Origin: JAFDVL01 sp043736395
Lineage (GTDB): Bacteria > Acidobacteriota > Blastocatellia > RBC074
Direction of reading: 5' to 3'
Assembly (NCBI GenBank): GCA_043736395.1
Contig: JAYTCQ010000278.1
Span: 1 to 32,972, forward strand
Length of the DNA: 32,972 nucleotides
In this document: in pieces, positions 8,166 to 16,857 of the stretch
Position numbering within the stretch: the stretch's first letter is position 1
Layout: each line of letters starts with the position of its first letter
Position numbers and translations under genes: made by a program
The notes under the pieces: generated by a model
What the model was told of the DNA's origin: nothing
Database searches by the model: none
What the model saw: the letters and a program-made list of their open reading frames with translations, nothing else

Positions 8166-8393
8166 CTATCGTTCGAGTGGATCAATGGACAGGCAATACG
8201 GCGATTCGCTCTCCCAAAATTCTTCACTGTCAATCAGATTTTGCGCGAGAGATTCAACTTTGCCGCAACGGCGACAGGCATAGACTGTTTCACGCCACAG
8301 CGAACCTTCTTCAATAAAGATGGATGACTGCTCAACGTAAGAGCAGCTAAAAATAAGATCAAATAATCGGGCGGAAAGACGCTTGATTATCAT
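8166..8393 (-). CDS. Small CxxC protein of unknown function
   Basis: I do not recognise this 75-residue protein. It starts MIIKRLSARL, has a hydrophobic stretch at 11-17, then a C-R-R-C pair with the look of a small zinc-binding or redox knuckle (YACRRCGKVES), and an acidic C-terminus. The ATG at 8393 was preferred over one 30 bases upstream because GGAG lies six bases before it. It is on the same strand as the VOC gene, 83 bases upstream of it, and may be co-transcribed. Coding status is supported by the ribosome binding site and the ordered Cys pair only. Confidence 0.6.
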   Translation of the reverse strand: MIIKRLSARLFDLIFSCSYVEQSSIFIEEGSLWRETVYACRRCGKVESLAQNLIDSEEFWESESPYCLSIDPLER

Positions 8394-8653
8394 GAGAAAC
8401 TCCGTGAGGAAGAGGGGGCACATAACAGGGTCGTTTAAAATGACTGAACGCGATCATAAACAATTCAAAATGCCGCGTCCAGTGATTAATTTGGTATCAA
8501 AGATTTTTTCTCTTGCAGCGGGGGCTGCCAGCTCAATTATCAGGAAAAGTGTGACGAATGTATTGCTGAACCTATAGCTTTTCAGTGAAGACAGGCGTCA
8601 AGCGTACGAGCTTTAGTGCAATGGCATTATGATAAGTCATGAGGGAAAGATAT
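8394..8653. other. Gene-poor stretch with one possible small ORF
   Basis: This is the first half of a 548-base gap before tolC. The only candidate is a 45-codon plus-strand ORF at 8440-8577 (MTERDHKQFKMPRP...) whose second half could form an amphipathic helix. It has no clear ribosome binding site. Nothing else was recognised here. The right half of the gap holds the MITE-like element at 8654-8822. Confidence 0.4.
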
Positions 8654-8822
8654 TTTTTCCATTAGCCCAGCCGTTCACGGCTGGGAGCGCAATGAGTAAA
8701 TTCTCAAGCGGCGCTTCAGCGCCAAGAGACAAGGGCAAAAGCCACAGCAAAAGCCCAATAAATCGGGATCCGGAATTGATGGTAACCATTCCCAGCCGTG
8801 AACGGCTGGGCTAATGGAAAAA
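8654..8822. mobile_element. MITE-like element with 33-bp perfect terminal inverted repeats
   Basis: Positions 8654-8686 and 8790-8822 are perfect reverse complements over 33 bp. Each arm contains its own palindrome, CCCAGCCG-TTCA-CGGCTGGG in the left arm and its complement in the right. The 103-bp interior contains a further palindrome, GGCGCTTCAGCGCC. There is no transposase gene. No clear target-site duplication flanks it. The design is that of a non-autonomous element or a BIME-like pair, possibly mobilised in trans. Confidence 0.75.
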
Positions 8823-8941
8823 GTTTCTCTTACCTTAATTCTATTGGGGCTTAGCCTATTCTCGCTAAAAAACAACAACACACTAAAGCCTGAACTTTTG
8901 ACACCTGTTTTCACTGGCACATTTAATTCTCAAAGTTTGCA

Positions 8942-10633
8942 TTACTTTTCGGAATGCTCAGTATCACTAAACGAAATATTGTTATTTGTCAGTGTCGTCG
9001 AAATTGCACGCTGTAACTCGGCTACCGCTTTGTTGTAATCAGTCAAGGCGCGAAGCTCACGTCCTTGTGCGGATGACAAAGCATTCTGACGATCCAGCAC
9101 AAAGAAATTTGTAGACTGTCCGGCATCAAATTTTCTCTGTTCGCTGGCGAGTTGCAACTCGGCATTTTTGCGTGAATTTTGTGCGGCTTCGACGCGGCGT
9201 TTAGCGGTGTCGACACTTTGCAGAGCGTTGCGGACTTCGACTTCGATGAGCTGGAGCACGCGCTGTTTTTGCACGTCAATTTGTTTTGCTTCCTGTTCGG
9301 CGCGTCCAATCTGTGCTTTCGCAAAAGTGTTTCGCAGCGGCAAATTAATCGTCACGCCAACGCGCAAAGTTCGATATTCATTTTTGAATAAATTAAAGAC
9401 GCTTTTGGGATAACTGCCAATAAATTTCGGATCTATCCCGCCACCGGAATTGACAACAATTGGACTGAGTCCCGCCAGCGTTGAAAGCTGATTGATGCGT
9501 CCATAAAGTAACGCATTACTGGCAATAATCGGATTCGGCGTAGTTCTTTGCGTTCCGGCTAAGCCCGTCGTGCCATACGAAGTCACGAAATCAACTTGTG
9601 GTTTTGCCTGGTCTTTATAAAACTCCACATCAATTTCGTTCAACTCTCCGCGAAAGCGAAATTGCTCTAATTCCGGGCGATTCTTCAGGGCAGTTTGCGT
9701 CGCTTCTTTCAGCGATAATGAAAGGTCTGTATTAATTTGCGGAGCGTCAATCGGTTCCAACAAAGACTCCCACATCTCACCACTGGAGGGTTGCAGCATC
9801 AATCCTTTTAAGCCGTTTTCAGCGCGTTGAATAACTTCGGTAGCGGCTTCGAGTTCGTCTACCCGACGCTCAACTTCCACGCGAGTGGAAATAACATCAG
9901 ATGGCGCGAGCGTTCCGGCTTCGACCAAACGCTGATTATGTTCGAGTTGAATTTTACCGTTCTGTAAAGCTTCATTTTTGATTTGATAATCGCGTCGCGC
10001 AAAAACTAAATCCCAGTAGGCGCGCTGCACCTGCGAAACAATTTCAATGGCGCGTTGACGAAATTGGGAGTCTGAAATATCCAGCCGTTTTTTGGCGAGC
10101 TTAATTGCGCGACGCGCAGGATCAACGTTTTTGTTGCGGAACAACGGCTGCACAAAACTAAAAATCAGGTTTGAAGTGAGTTGAGGATTCAAATCATTAA
10201 ACGGGTTGTCTGTGGTGGCACGTGTGTTGTCAAAAGAGGCCTGAAAACTTGAACCGTATTTATTTTGTAGCTTCTGCGCATACGACGCGCTTCCTACTAA
10301 TCCGGTTGTATTACCAGCTCCAAAGATGCTGGTGATCGGAGTGTTGGCTCGCTGATAATTTATAGAAGCTGAAATGTTTGGATCGAAGACGCCTTTCGTC
10401 GCTTTCAAATCCCATTCGCCAAGCCGAATATTTTCGCGTTCGACGGCAATGTCGCGGTTATTTTCGAGCGCCATCGTGACGGCTTCGCGCATTGTTAAGG
10501 CGACACGTTTATTGTTGTCTACGCCAATCCGGGATTCGGGAGCTAAGGATTTTTTTGGTGCGGTTTCCTGTGCAAGAACGGCGGTCGAAACCAGGAAAAT
10601 ACTAAGTAATATTGCGGTGTGAAAAGTTTTCAT
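8942..10633 (-). CDS. TolC-family outer membrane efflux protein
   Basis: The 563-residue protein starts with a Sec signal peptide (MKTFHTAILLSIFLVSTAVLAQE). The rest has the alternating long helices and short strands of the outer membrane efflux protein family, in two repeats, with typical SDVISTRVEVERRVDELE-like helical segments. It should form the outer membrane channel of a tripartite pump. GGAGAT lies eight bases before the ATG. It is the last gene of the minus-strand operon that also holds the adaptor and RND pump, so a matched partner set is likely. It is longer than E. coli TolC (about 490 residues), mostly from an insertion around residues 350-420. Confidence 0.93.
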   Translation of the reverse strand: MKTFHTAILLSIFLVSTAVLAQETAPKKSLAPESRIGVDNNKRVALTMREAVTMALENNRDIAVERENIRLGEWDLKATKGVFDPNISASINYQRANTPITSIFGAGNTTGLVGSASYAQKLQNKYGSSFQASFDNTRATTDNPFNDLNPQLTSNLIFSFVQPLFRNKNVDPARRAIKLAKKRLDISDSQFRQRAIEIVSQVQRAYWDLVFARRDYQIKNEALQNGKIQLEHNQRLVEAGTLAPSDVISTRVEVERRVDELEAATEVIQRAENGLKGLMLQPSSGEMWESLLEPIDAPQINTDLSLSLKEATQTALKNRPELEQFRFRGELNEIDVEFYKDQAKPQVDFVTSYGTTGLAGTQRTTPNPIIASNALLYGRINQLSTLAGLSPIVVNSGGGIDPKFIGSYPKSVFNLFKNEYRTLRVGVTINLPLRNTFAKAQIGRAEQEAKQIDVQKQRVLQLIEVEVRNALQSVDTAKRRVEAAQNSRKNAELQLASEQRKFDAGQSTNFFVLDRQNALSSAQGRELRALTDYNKAVAELQRAISTTLTNNNISFSDTEHSEK

Positions 10634-10667
10634 AAATTTATCTCCAGCGAAAAACCAGCCGGAATCA

Positions 10668-11612
10668 TTAAATATTTTTCCCTATATTTAATGACTGAGC
10701 TTTTCGGTAAATCCATGTCGCAGTCGCTACGTCTTCGATAGCTAAGCCTAATGATTTGAATAATGTGATGTCTTCGGCGGATTTGCGTCCCTGCACTTCG
10801 CCGCTCACGACGTGGCAGACTTCCTGCACGCGTTCCCAGGTGAGAATTCCTTTTTCGACGGGGAAGACCAATTCTCCGGCTTCAATTTTTGCCTGATCTT
10901 TGGAATCTACGGCGATGAAATTTGAACGTTTGATGACCTCATCATCAATTTCACTGCGCATAATCGAGTTGCCGCCAGCGGTGTTGATATGCGTTCCGGC
11001 CTTGATCCATGCGCCTTCGAGTACGGGCTTCGGTGATGAAGTAATCGTGATGAGAATGTCGGAATCAGCCGCAGCTTCCGGTTCGGCCACGGCAGAAATA
11101 TTTGCGATGCCAAGTTGCGTGCTCATTTTTTCGCTGAACTGATTTCGTTTTTCTTCGGAGCGGCTGAAGACCTTCACGCTTTCGATATTTCTGACTGCGC
11201 AGACGGCGGCAAGCTGCGATTGCGCCTGCCAGCCAGTGCCGTAAATGCCGACGGATTTTGCATCTTCACGCGCCAGATATTTTGTCGCGATGCCACTGGC
11301 AGCTCCGGTACGCATTTGTCCCAGCTTGTCAGCTTCAATGAGTGCCAGCAGTTCTCCGGTGGCCGTATCATAAAGGCTTACATGAAATCTGGCTTTGCCT
11401 CTCGCTACGGTGTAGGCTTTTAAGCCGAAGGTTCCAAGCGAAGCAATCGCGCCGCTCATCGTCATTAAAATTGCCCCATTCGCACGAACGCGACGACGTG
11501 GTTCATTCGTAGCGTCGCCGGTGGATTGTGCTTTGAAAGCAAGCTCGACGGCGGCGAGCGTATCGTTCATCGTAAGGAGATTTGTGACGTCTTGTTCAGT
11601 TAAATAAATCAT
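10668..11612 (-). CDS. Ornithine cyclodeaminase / mu-crystallin family protein
   Basis: The 314-residue protein shows the family order of motifs: a substrate Lys in FGLKAYTVARG, the Arg in GQMRTGAASGIATKYLAR, the Rossmann NAD(P) loop GIYGTGWQAQSQL, and the C-terminal SLGLAIEDVATA. The family includes ornithine cyclodeaminase, alanine dehydrogenase, ketimine reductase and opine- or siderophore-related synthases, so the precise substrate is open. The start ATG is four bases from the xisI stop and the gene ends 34 bases before tolC, which implies co-transcription with the efflux genes. Why a cytosolic NAD enzyme is inside this operon is unclear; making or clearing an exported amino-acid-like compound is one inference. 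Confidence 0.9.
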   Translation of the reverse strand: MIYLTEQDVTNLLTMNDTLAAVELAFKAQSTGDATNEPRRRVRANGAILMTMSGAIASLGTFGLKAYTVARGKARFHVSLYDTATGELLALIEADKLGQMRTGAASGIATKYLAREDAKSVGIYGTGWQAQSQLAAVCAVRNIESVKVFSRSEEKRNQFSEKMSTQLGIANISAVAEPEAAADSDILITITSSPKPVLEGAWIKAGTHINTAGGNSIMRSEIDDEVIKRSNFIAVDSKDQAKIEAGELVFPVEKGILTWERVQEVCHVVSGEVQGRKSAEDITLFKSLGLAIEDVATATWIYRKAQSLNIGKNI

Positions 11613-11616
11613 AATT

Positions 11617-11952
11617 TTACGCGACAGCGAAATCCAGCAATTGTCTTTTGTAAGGCGGGTGGAACGCCAAAACGATGTCTTCCTTTGGAATTCCTAATTC
11701 AAGCAAACGCTCTACTACTCCAAAATCCGTCAGATCGCGTTGCACCCAAATTTTTCCATCCTTAATATCAATATGAATTGAGCTTCCATACGCACGCTTC
11801 TGTTCCTGCCATCCAACATTGACAAGCAGGTAATGATCGCGCTGGCGATCAATAATAATTTCACCTTCAATTTCTTCAGGAATAGATTTCTGACTGCCAA
11901 TCTTTTTCAAAATTTCCTGCACGTAGTTACGGTACTTTTCTACTTTATCCAT
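11617..11952 (-). CDS. xisI: XisI-family protein
   Basis: The 111-residue protein matches the XisI family (fdxN element excision controlling factor) along its whole length: N-terminal MDKVEKYRNYVQEIL, central DRQRDHYLLVNVGWQ, and the C-terminal LTDFGVVERLLELGIPKEDI and FHPPYKR. XisI was found in Anabaena, where it is needed with XisH for excision of the fdxN element, but homologues occur widely without that element. It overlaps the end of xisH by 13 bp and has its own GAGGTAA ribosome binding site. It is intact although its partner is frameshifted. Confidence 0.92.
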   Translation of the reverse strand: MDKVEKYRNYVQEILKKIGSQKSIPEEIEGEIIIDRQRDHYLLVNVGWQEQKRAYGSSIHIDIKDGKIWVQRDLTDFGVVERLLELGIPKEDIVLAFHPPYKRQLLDFAVA

Positions 11953-12355
11953 TTGATTACCTCTTTTTGAATTGGAGTGTAGACGATAATTTTTAAGTCA
12001 TAACGTTCAATTGCAGATTGTGTAAAATCCATATTGAAAAGTTCATCGAAAGTTTCTTCAGGCACTGCTAAATATAAAATGCGATCAGGTTCTTGCTGTT
12101 CAAGCGCGAGGTGATAACTCAAAAACCGCCCCAACGCATTGTAAAAATCTGTAATGAACGAGAGACCAAAAAAGCTTTTGATCTCGACAGCGATTTTTTG
12201 ATTCCTTTGGTTGCTGCAAGTAATTGTTCTGTGCCTAACTCAATTTGCCTTTCCACTCTGCCGAACTTGACTTGAAGCGGATCGTGCGTGATTTTCCAGC
12301 CGTCTTTTTCTAACGCTTCTCTTACAGCGTCATGGAATTTGTCTTTCGCAGCCAT
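11940..12355 (-). pseudogene. xisH: xisH, frameshifted (XisH-family nuclease-like protein)
   Basis: Two overlapping frames together give a complete XisH. The first runs MAAKDKFHDAVREALEKDGW to IELGTEQLLAATKG. The second supplies QKIAVEIKSFFGLSF, NALGRFLSYHLALEQQEPDR and the usual C-terminus KIIVYTPIQKEVIKW. The switch lies at about 12203-12205, where one base is missing after AAAGG. XisH has a PD-(D/E)XK nuclease-like core; here the acidic residue in IELG is separated by the frameshift from the EIK motif, so the ordinary reading gives an inactive fragment. The ATG at 12355 lies five bases after the RND pump stop. It could be a true mutation or an assembly error. The repeated A6 near the site favours slippage. 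Confidence 0.85.
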
Positions 12356-12359
12356 AAAA

Positions 12360-15300
12360 TTATTTCCCAATCATCGCGGAAGTTATTGTTGCTAATTTCC
12401 TTTTCATCTTCGAAGATTTTCCGGTCACTCTTTGCCACAGCGAAGAGTTGATCCAATCATCAAAGATCGAATACACCACCGGCGTCATCAACAGCGTGAG
12501 CAATAAACACAGGCTTTGCCCGCCAATAACAACGACTGAAGTGGAGCGATTAATTCCTGAACCGGGGCCGTTGCTGAGCGCCAGCGGCGCCATTCCCGCG
12601 ACGAATGCCAGCGTCGTCATTAGAATCGGACGCAAACGATCACGGCTCGCCTGCACTAATGCTTCGTGCCGTTCCATCCCTTTGCTGCGTAATCCGTTGG
12701 TGTGATCAATTTGCAGAATTGAATTTTTCTTCACCATTCCAAACAACACCAGCAAGCCGAGCAACGTAAACATATTCAACGATTGCCCGGTCACGAGTAA
12801 TGAAAAGATGGCAAATGGAATGCTGAGCGGAATCGCCATCAACACTGTGATGGGATGAAGGAAGGATTCAAATTGCGCGGCGAGCACGATGTACATAAAA
12901 ATAAACGACAACGCGAATGCCAGCGCGAAGCCTTTGCCGGTGCGGGTTTGTTCTTTGATACGACCAAATTCAATGACCGAGTATCCTGGCAACATGTTGA
13001 GGTCTTTTACGTCTTGAAGAAAAGTTCCCTTCACTTCACTTTGTGAAACACCTTCTTTAAGATTTGCTGTTAACAAGACGCGGCGTTGACGGGCGGCGCG
13101 TTCGATTTGGGTTGGCCCCGTGGCCGGTTCAAATCGCACCATGTTTTCGAGTCCGACACTACCCAGCCGTGACGACGGAACGTTTAATTGCTTGATGCCC
13201 GCCGTATCCGTTCGGTAATTTTCATTGGCACGAATGTGAACTTCGTATTGTTCGCCGCCTTCGTTGTAAGTCGAAACTTTATCGCCGCCGACCAATAAAC
13301 GCAGGCTTTGTGCGACATCTGACACGTTGACTCCAAGGTCTGCCGCTTTCTGGCGATCAATTACCGCACGCAACTCCGGCTTACCAAAAACCAATGAACT
13401 GTCAGGATCAACAATGCCTGGAGTGTTCTTGAGTCTGGCTAAAAGTTTGTCGGAATATTCTCTGAGCCGATCTAAATCCGGTCCCAAAACCATAAACGAA
13501 AAATTCGCATTTTGGTTGGAGCTGCCTCCGATGGCAGCGACGGTTTGCACGGCAGTTCGAAGGTCTTGTGATTGGAATTTTGGCAGCACTTCTTCACGCA
13601 CCTGCTGCATGATTTTAAATTGCGACTGACTGCGTGTCTCGAGCGGCGATAATTTTACGTAGATCGTAGCGTAATTAGAATTAGCTTGTTGATCGGCGCC
13701 AATCGTGGCCAACGTGTATTCGATGTGCGGAACTTTACGAACTTCAGCCGTGATCCGATTGACCGTTTCAGCCGTTGTTTGCAATGACATTCCTTCGGCA
13801 GAGCGAATTGTCATTTCAAATTCGCTCTGATCATCCTCTGGAAAAAAATCTTTGCCAACTTTTTGGACAAGTGGATAGGTAGAGATGAAAACTGCCAGCG
13901 CAATCAAGCAGATCAACCAGCGATGATGTAATGAAAATTGCAGCATGCCGGAATATCCCCGATCAAGCACGCGCATCAACCATGAATTTTTTTCACCTTT
14001 GTGTTTGCTCGCGGGGACACGCTTTAGCATGCGTGCGCTCATCATCGGAGTCAGGGTAAAACTCACCAGCAACGAGACCGCAATCGAGAAGCTCATCGTG
14101 AGTGCGATGCTTTTGAAAAAACGTCCGGCAATGCTCGCCATAAACGCGACGGGCAGGAAAATTACGATTAACGAAAGCGTTGTTGCCATGACCGCCATTC
14201 CAATTTCTTTCGTTGCGGCAATTGCGGCTTCATACGGTTCGTAGCCCTTCTCTTCGATGTATCGGAAAATGTTTTCCAGCACTACAATCGCATCGTCAAT
14301 CACAATTCCGACCGCAAGCGTCAAGCCTAGCATTGAGGGGCCGTTGAGCGTAATTCCTGCCCAATCCATCATGGCGAAAGTAGCGATAATCGAAGAGGGA
14401 ATTGCCACCGCCGCAATGATGGTCGCCCGCAGATTTTGCATAAACAGCAGCACCACCAACGCTGCCAAAAGCGATCCCAAAATTAAATGTTCGCGGACAG
14501 TGTGAAATGCCGCGAGAATGAAAACCGCCTGATCGCGAACGATATTCATTTCATATCCGGGCGGCATTGATTTCTTGACAGCTTCTAATTCCACTTTCAA
14601 TCCATCAATCACGTCCACGGTGTTCGTGCCGGATTGCCGACGAATCTGTAACAGCAAAGTCGGTTTGTCGTTATAAAATCCCGCGCTGACTTCCTGCTCA
14701 ACCCCGTCTTCCATGTATCCGACATCTGAAATTTTTATGGGGTAGCCGTTGCGCGTCGAGACTACGATATTGTTGAAGTCTTTAGGATTTTGCAGCCGTC
14801 CGAGCGTGCGGAGGGTGAGTGTTTGTTTTTCCTGTTCGATGCGTCCGCCGGGGACTTCGAGGTTTTGTGCCTGAAGTGCCTGCGAAACCTGCGCAACAGT
14901 CAAATTGTAGGCGCGGAGCTTGTCGCCATCGAGCTTTATATTAATTTGCCGTTTGCGTCCGCCGATGATTTGGACTTGTCCGACGCCGTTAACGGATTCA
15001 ATTTGCCTGCGCAAAACCTTGTCGCAGTAATCCGTCATTTCACGCACGGAATGATTTGAAGAAACCGACACCGTCATAATTGGCGAAGCATCAGGATCAA
15101 GTTTTTCAATCGTCGGAATTTCAATATTTTTGGGCAGTAACGGCAGGACGCGATTGATTTTGTCGCGAACGTCCTGTGCCGCAGTATCCAAATCACGATC
15201 CAAATCAAAGTTGACAAAAACAAGCGAAACGCCTTCCGAAGAAGTCGAATTTAAATCTTCAATTCCGCTGATTGTATTGACTGCTTCTTCGATTTTGTCA

Positions 15301-15494
15301 GTGATTTCTGATTCGACTTCCTGCGCGGCTGCACCTGGCAGACGTGTGATAATCGTGACAATCGGGAATTCAACTTTCGGGAATCGTTCGACGGTCAGAC
15401 GGTTATAGGAAAACACGCCCAACACAATCAACGTCGTAATCAACATCGTCGCAAAGACGGGACGGCGAACACAAATTTCTGCTAGTTTCTGCAT
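12360..15494 (-). CDS. RND efflux pump, inner membrane transporter (HAE1/AcrB type)
   Basis: The 1044-residue protein has the full RND architecture: the first helix (about 13-31), a periplasmic loop of about 300 residues, a block of helices, a second large loop, and the final helices. Family motifs include FPKVEFPIVTI after the first helix, and AVGIVIDDAIVVLENI with the acidic pair of the proton relay in TM4. It uses proton motive force to expel drugs or other hydrophobic compounds with the adaptor encoded upstream and the TolC protein downstream. The ATG is 29 bases after the adaptor stop. Substrate range cannot be inferred. Confidence 0.95.
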   Translation of the reverse strand: MQKLAEICVRRPVFATMLITTLIVLGVFSYNRLTVERFPKVEFPIVTIITRLPGAAAQEVESEITDKIEEAVNTISGIEDLNSTSSEGVSLVFVNFDLDRDLDTAAQDVRDKINRVLPLLPKNIEIPTIEKLDPDASPIMTVSVSSNHSVREMTDYCDKVLRRQIESVNGVGQVQIIGGRKRQINIKLDGDKLRAYNLTVAQVSQALQAQNLEVPGGRIEQEKQTLTLRTLGRLQNPKDFNNIVVSTRNGYPIKISDVGYMEDGVEQEVSAGFYNDKPTLLLQIRRQSGTNTVDVIDGLKVELEAVKKSMPPGYEMNIVRDQAVFILAAFHTVREHLILGSLLAALVVLLFMQNLRATIIAAVAIPSSIIATFAMMDWAGITLNGPSMLGLTLAVGIVIDDAIVVLENIFRYIEEKGYEPYEAAIAATKEIGMAVMATTLSLIVIFLPVAFMASIAGRFFKSIALTMSFSIAVSLLVSFTLTPMMSARMLKRVPASKHKGEKNSWLMRVLDRGYSGMLQFSLHHRWLICLIALAVFISTYPLVQKVGKDFFPEDDQSEFEMTIRSAEGMSLQTTAETVNRITAEVRKVPHIEYTLATIGADQQANSNYATIYVKLSPLETRSQSQFKIMQQVREEVLPKFQSQDLRTAVQTVAAIGGSSNQNANFSFMVLGPDLDRLREYSDKLLARLKNTPGIVDPDSSLVFGKPELRAVIDRQKAADLGVNVSDVAQSLRLLVGGDKVSTYNEGGEQYEVHIRANENYRTDTAGIKQLNVPSSRLGSVGLENMVRFEPATGPTQIERAARQRRVLLTANLKEGVSQSEVKGTFLQDVKDLNMLPGYSVIEFGRIKEQTRTGKGFALAFALSFIFMYIVLAAQFESFLHPITVLMAIPLSIPFAIFSLLVTGQSLNMFTLLGLLVLFGMVKKNSILQIDHTNGLRSKGMERHEALVQASRDRLRPILMTTLAFVAGMAPLALSNGPGSGINRSTSVVVIGGQSLCLLLTLLMTPVVYSIFDDWINSSLWQRVTGKSSKMKRKLATITSAMIGK

Positions 15495-15523
15495 AGATTA
15501 GGTACTGAAAAAATCTGATAAAA

Positions 15524-16852
15524 TTATTTAGTGACGACTGTGCTTCCTTGTTGTAGCTTGTCAGTATTGCTGGTCGCTACTTGATCGCCTTCGTTAATGC
15601 CTTCCGTGATTTCAATCAGCTCCTCATCCGTTAGTCCAGTCTTGACCAGTTTTTCGACGGCTTTACCATTTTCAATCACAAAAACTTTGATAATTCCGGC
15701 GATAGTGAAAACTGCTTTGGTGGGAACCATAATCGCGGAGCCATTACGATTCGTTACCAATTGCGATTTCGCAAACATTCCCGGACGTAAAATATTTGAA
15801 GGGTTGCCAATCACCGCTTCCACCGGAAGTGCGCGTGTTTGTTCGCTTAATGAAGTTCCGAGGCGCGTTACACGACCCGTAAAAGTTCGATTTGGAAAAG
15901 CATCAGTTGTTACCGAAATCGTTTGGCCAACGCGGACGGCAGAGACCGAAGATTCAGGGATGTCAGCTCTCAATCGAATCGGATTTGTTCGTACTAATGT
16001 GACGATTTTTCCGCCGACGGGGACGAAGGCTCCACGCGCTTGAAACTTTTCTTTGACAGCTCCACTAATGGGCGAACGGACTACGGTGTCAGTTAAAGAT
16101 TTGCGCGATAAATTGATCGCGGCACGTTGCTGATCAATGATGGCAACCTGCTGGCTAATAGCGTCGAGGGCAGCCTGATAACGGGCTTGCGCGAGATTCT
16201 TTTGTGTCAGCGCCTGATCGTAAATTGTACGCGGAACGTCCCCGGCTTCAACCAGTTTTGTCGCGCGATCTAAATCTGTTTTCGTCCAATCCAATTGAGC
16301 TTTGACCTGCATCACATCCGGAGTTTGCAGCGGATCAAATTTTACGCCTTCTTTCATGCCGAGGCGCGCCATTGTTTGCTTTAGCTGCAATTCTGCTTGC
16401 TCAACTTTGAGCAGCGAATCGCGCTGATCAATTTGCGCAATGATTTGCCCCTGCTGCACATACGATCCGAAATCAATATTCAAGGCTGTAATTTCTCCGG
16501 CAATTTGAGATGACACGACAACTTCTTCATCAGCAGTGAGTGATCCTACGACTTCGACGGTTTGTGGTAATCCGCGTGAAATCGCAGCGGCAGTCGTAAC
16601 TTCCACCGGAGCGCTGGAATTGCTGGCTCCGCCGTTGGAATTTGGAGTTGCAGCTTTTGCCGCAGCGGTCGCAGCTTTGGTGTCTTTATTTTTTTTCGTG
16701 AAATAAAGGCCACCGGCAAAGATAGCTCCGATGATTAAAATCGCGCCGATCATCCATTTGCCCCGCGAACCAGAAGTTTCCGGATACATTTCATCGGCTT
16801 CGATGGGGCTGTGATCAGAAGATTGAATTTGTTTCGTACCTATACCGTTCAT
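15524..16852 (-). CDS. RND efflux periplasmic adaptor (membrane fusion protein)
   Basis: The 442-residue protein has one N-terminal membrane helix (WMIGAILIIGAIFAGGLYF, about 34-52), an Ala/Asn/Ser-rich linker, a lipoyl-like half motif (VVSSQIAGEITALNIDFG and later SPISGAVKEKF), an alpha-helical hairpin between the halves, a beta-barrel domain and a membrane-proximal domain. This is the HlyD/AcrA adaptor layout. It bridges the RND pump and the TolC channel in the periplasm. It starts five bases after the tetR stop and 29 bases before the pump gene, so the three are one transcription unit. It lacks an AcrA-like lipobox and is anchored by its helix. Confidence 0.94.
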   Translation of the reverse strand: MNGIGTKQIQSSDHSPIEADEMYPETSGSRGKWMIGAILIIGAIFAGGLYFTKKNKDTKAATAAAKAATPNSNGGASNSSAPVEVTTAAAISRGLPQTVEVVGSLTADEEVVVSSQIAGEITALNIDFGSYVQQGQIIAQIDQRDSLLKVEQAELQLKQTMARLGMKEGVKFDPLQTPDVMQVKAQLDWTKTDLDRATKLVEAGDVPRTIYDQALTQKNLAQARYQAALDAISQQVAIIDQQRAAINLSRKSLTDTVVRSPISGAVKEKFQARGAFVPVGGKIVTLVRTNPIRLRADIPESSVSAVRVGQTISVTTDAFPNRTFTGRVTRLGTSLSEQTRALPVEAVIGNPSNILRPGMFAKSQLVTNRNGSAIMVPTKAVFTIAGIIKVFVIENGKAVEKLVKTGLTDEELIEITEGINEGDQVATSNTDKLQQGSTVVTK

Positions 16853-16857
16853 AAAAA

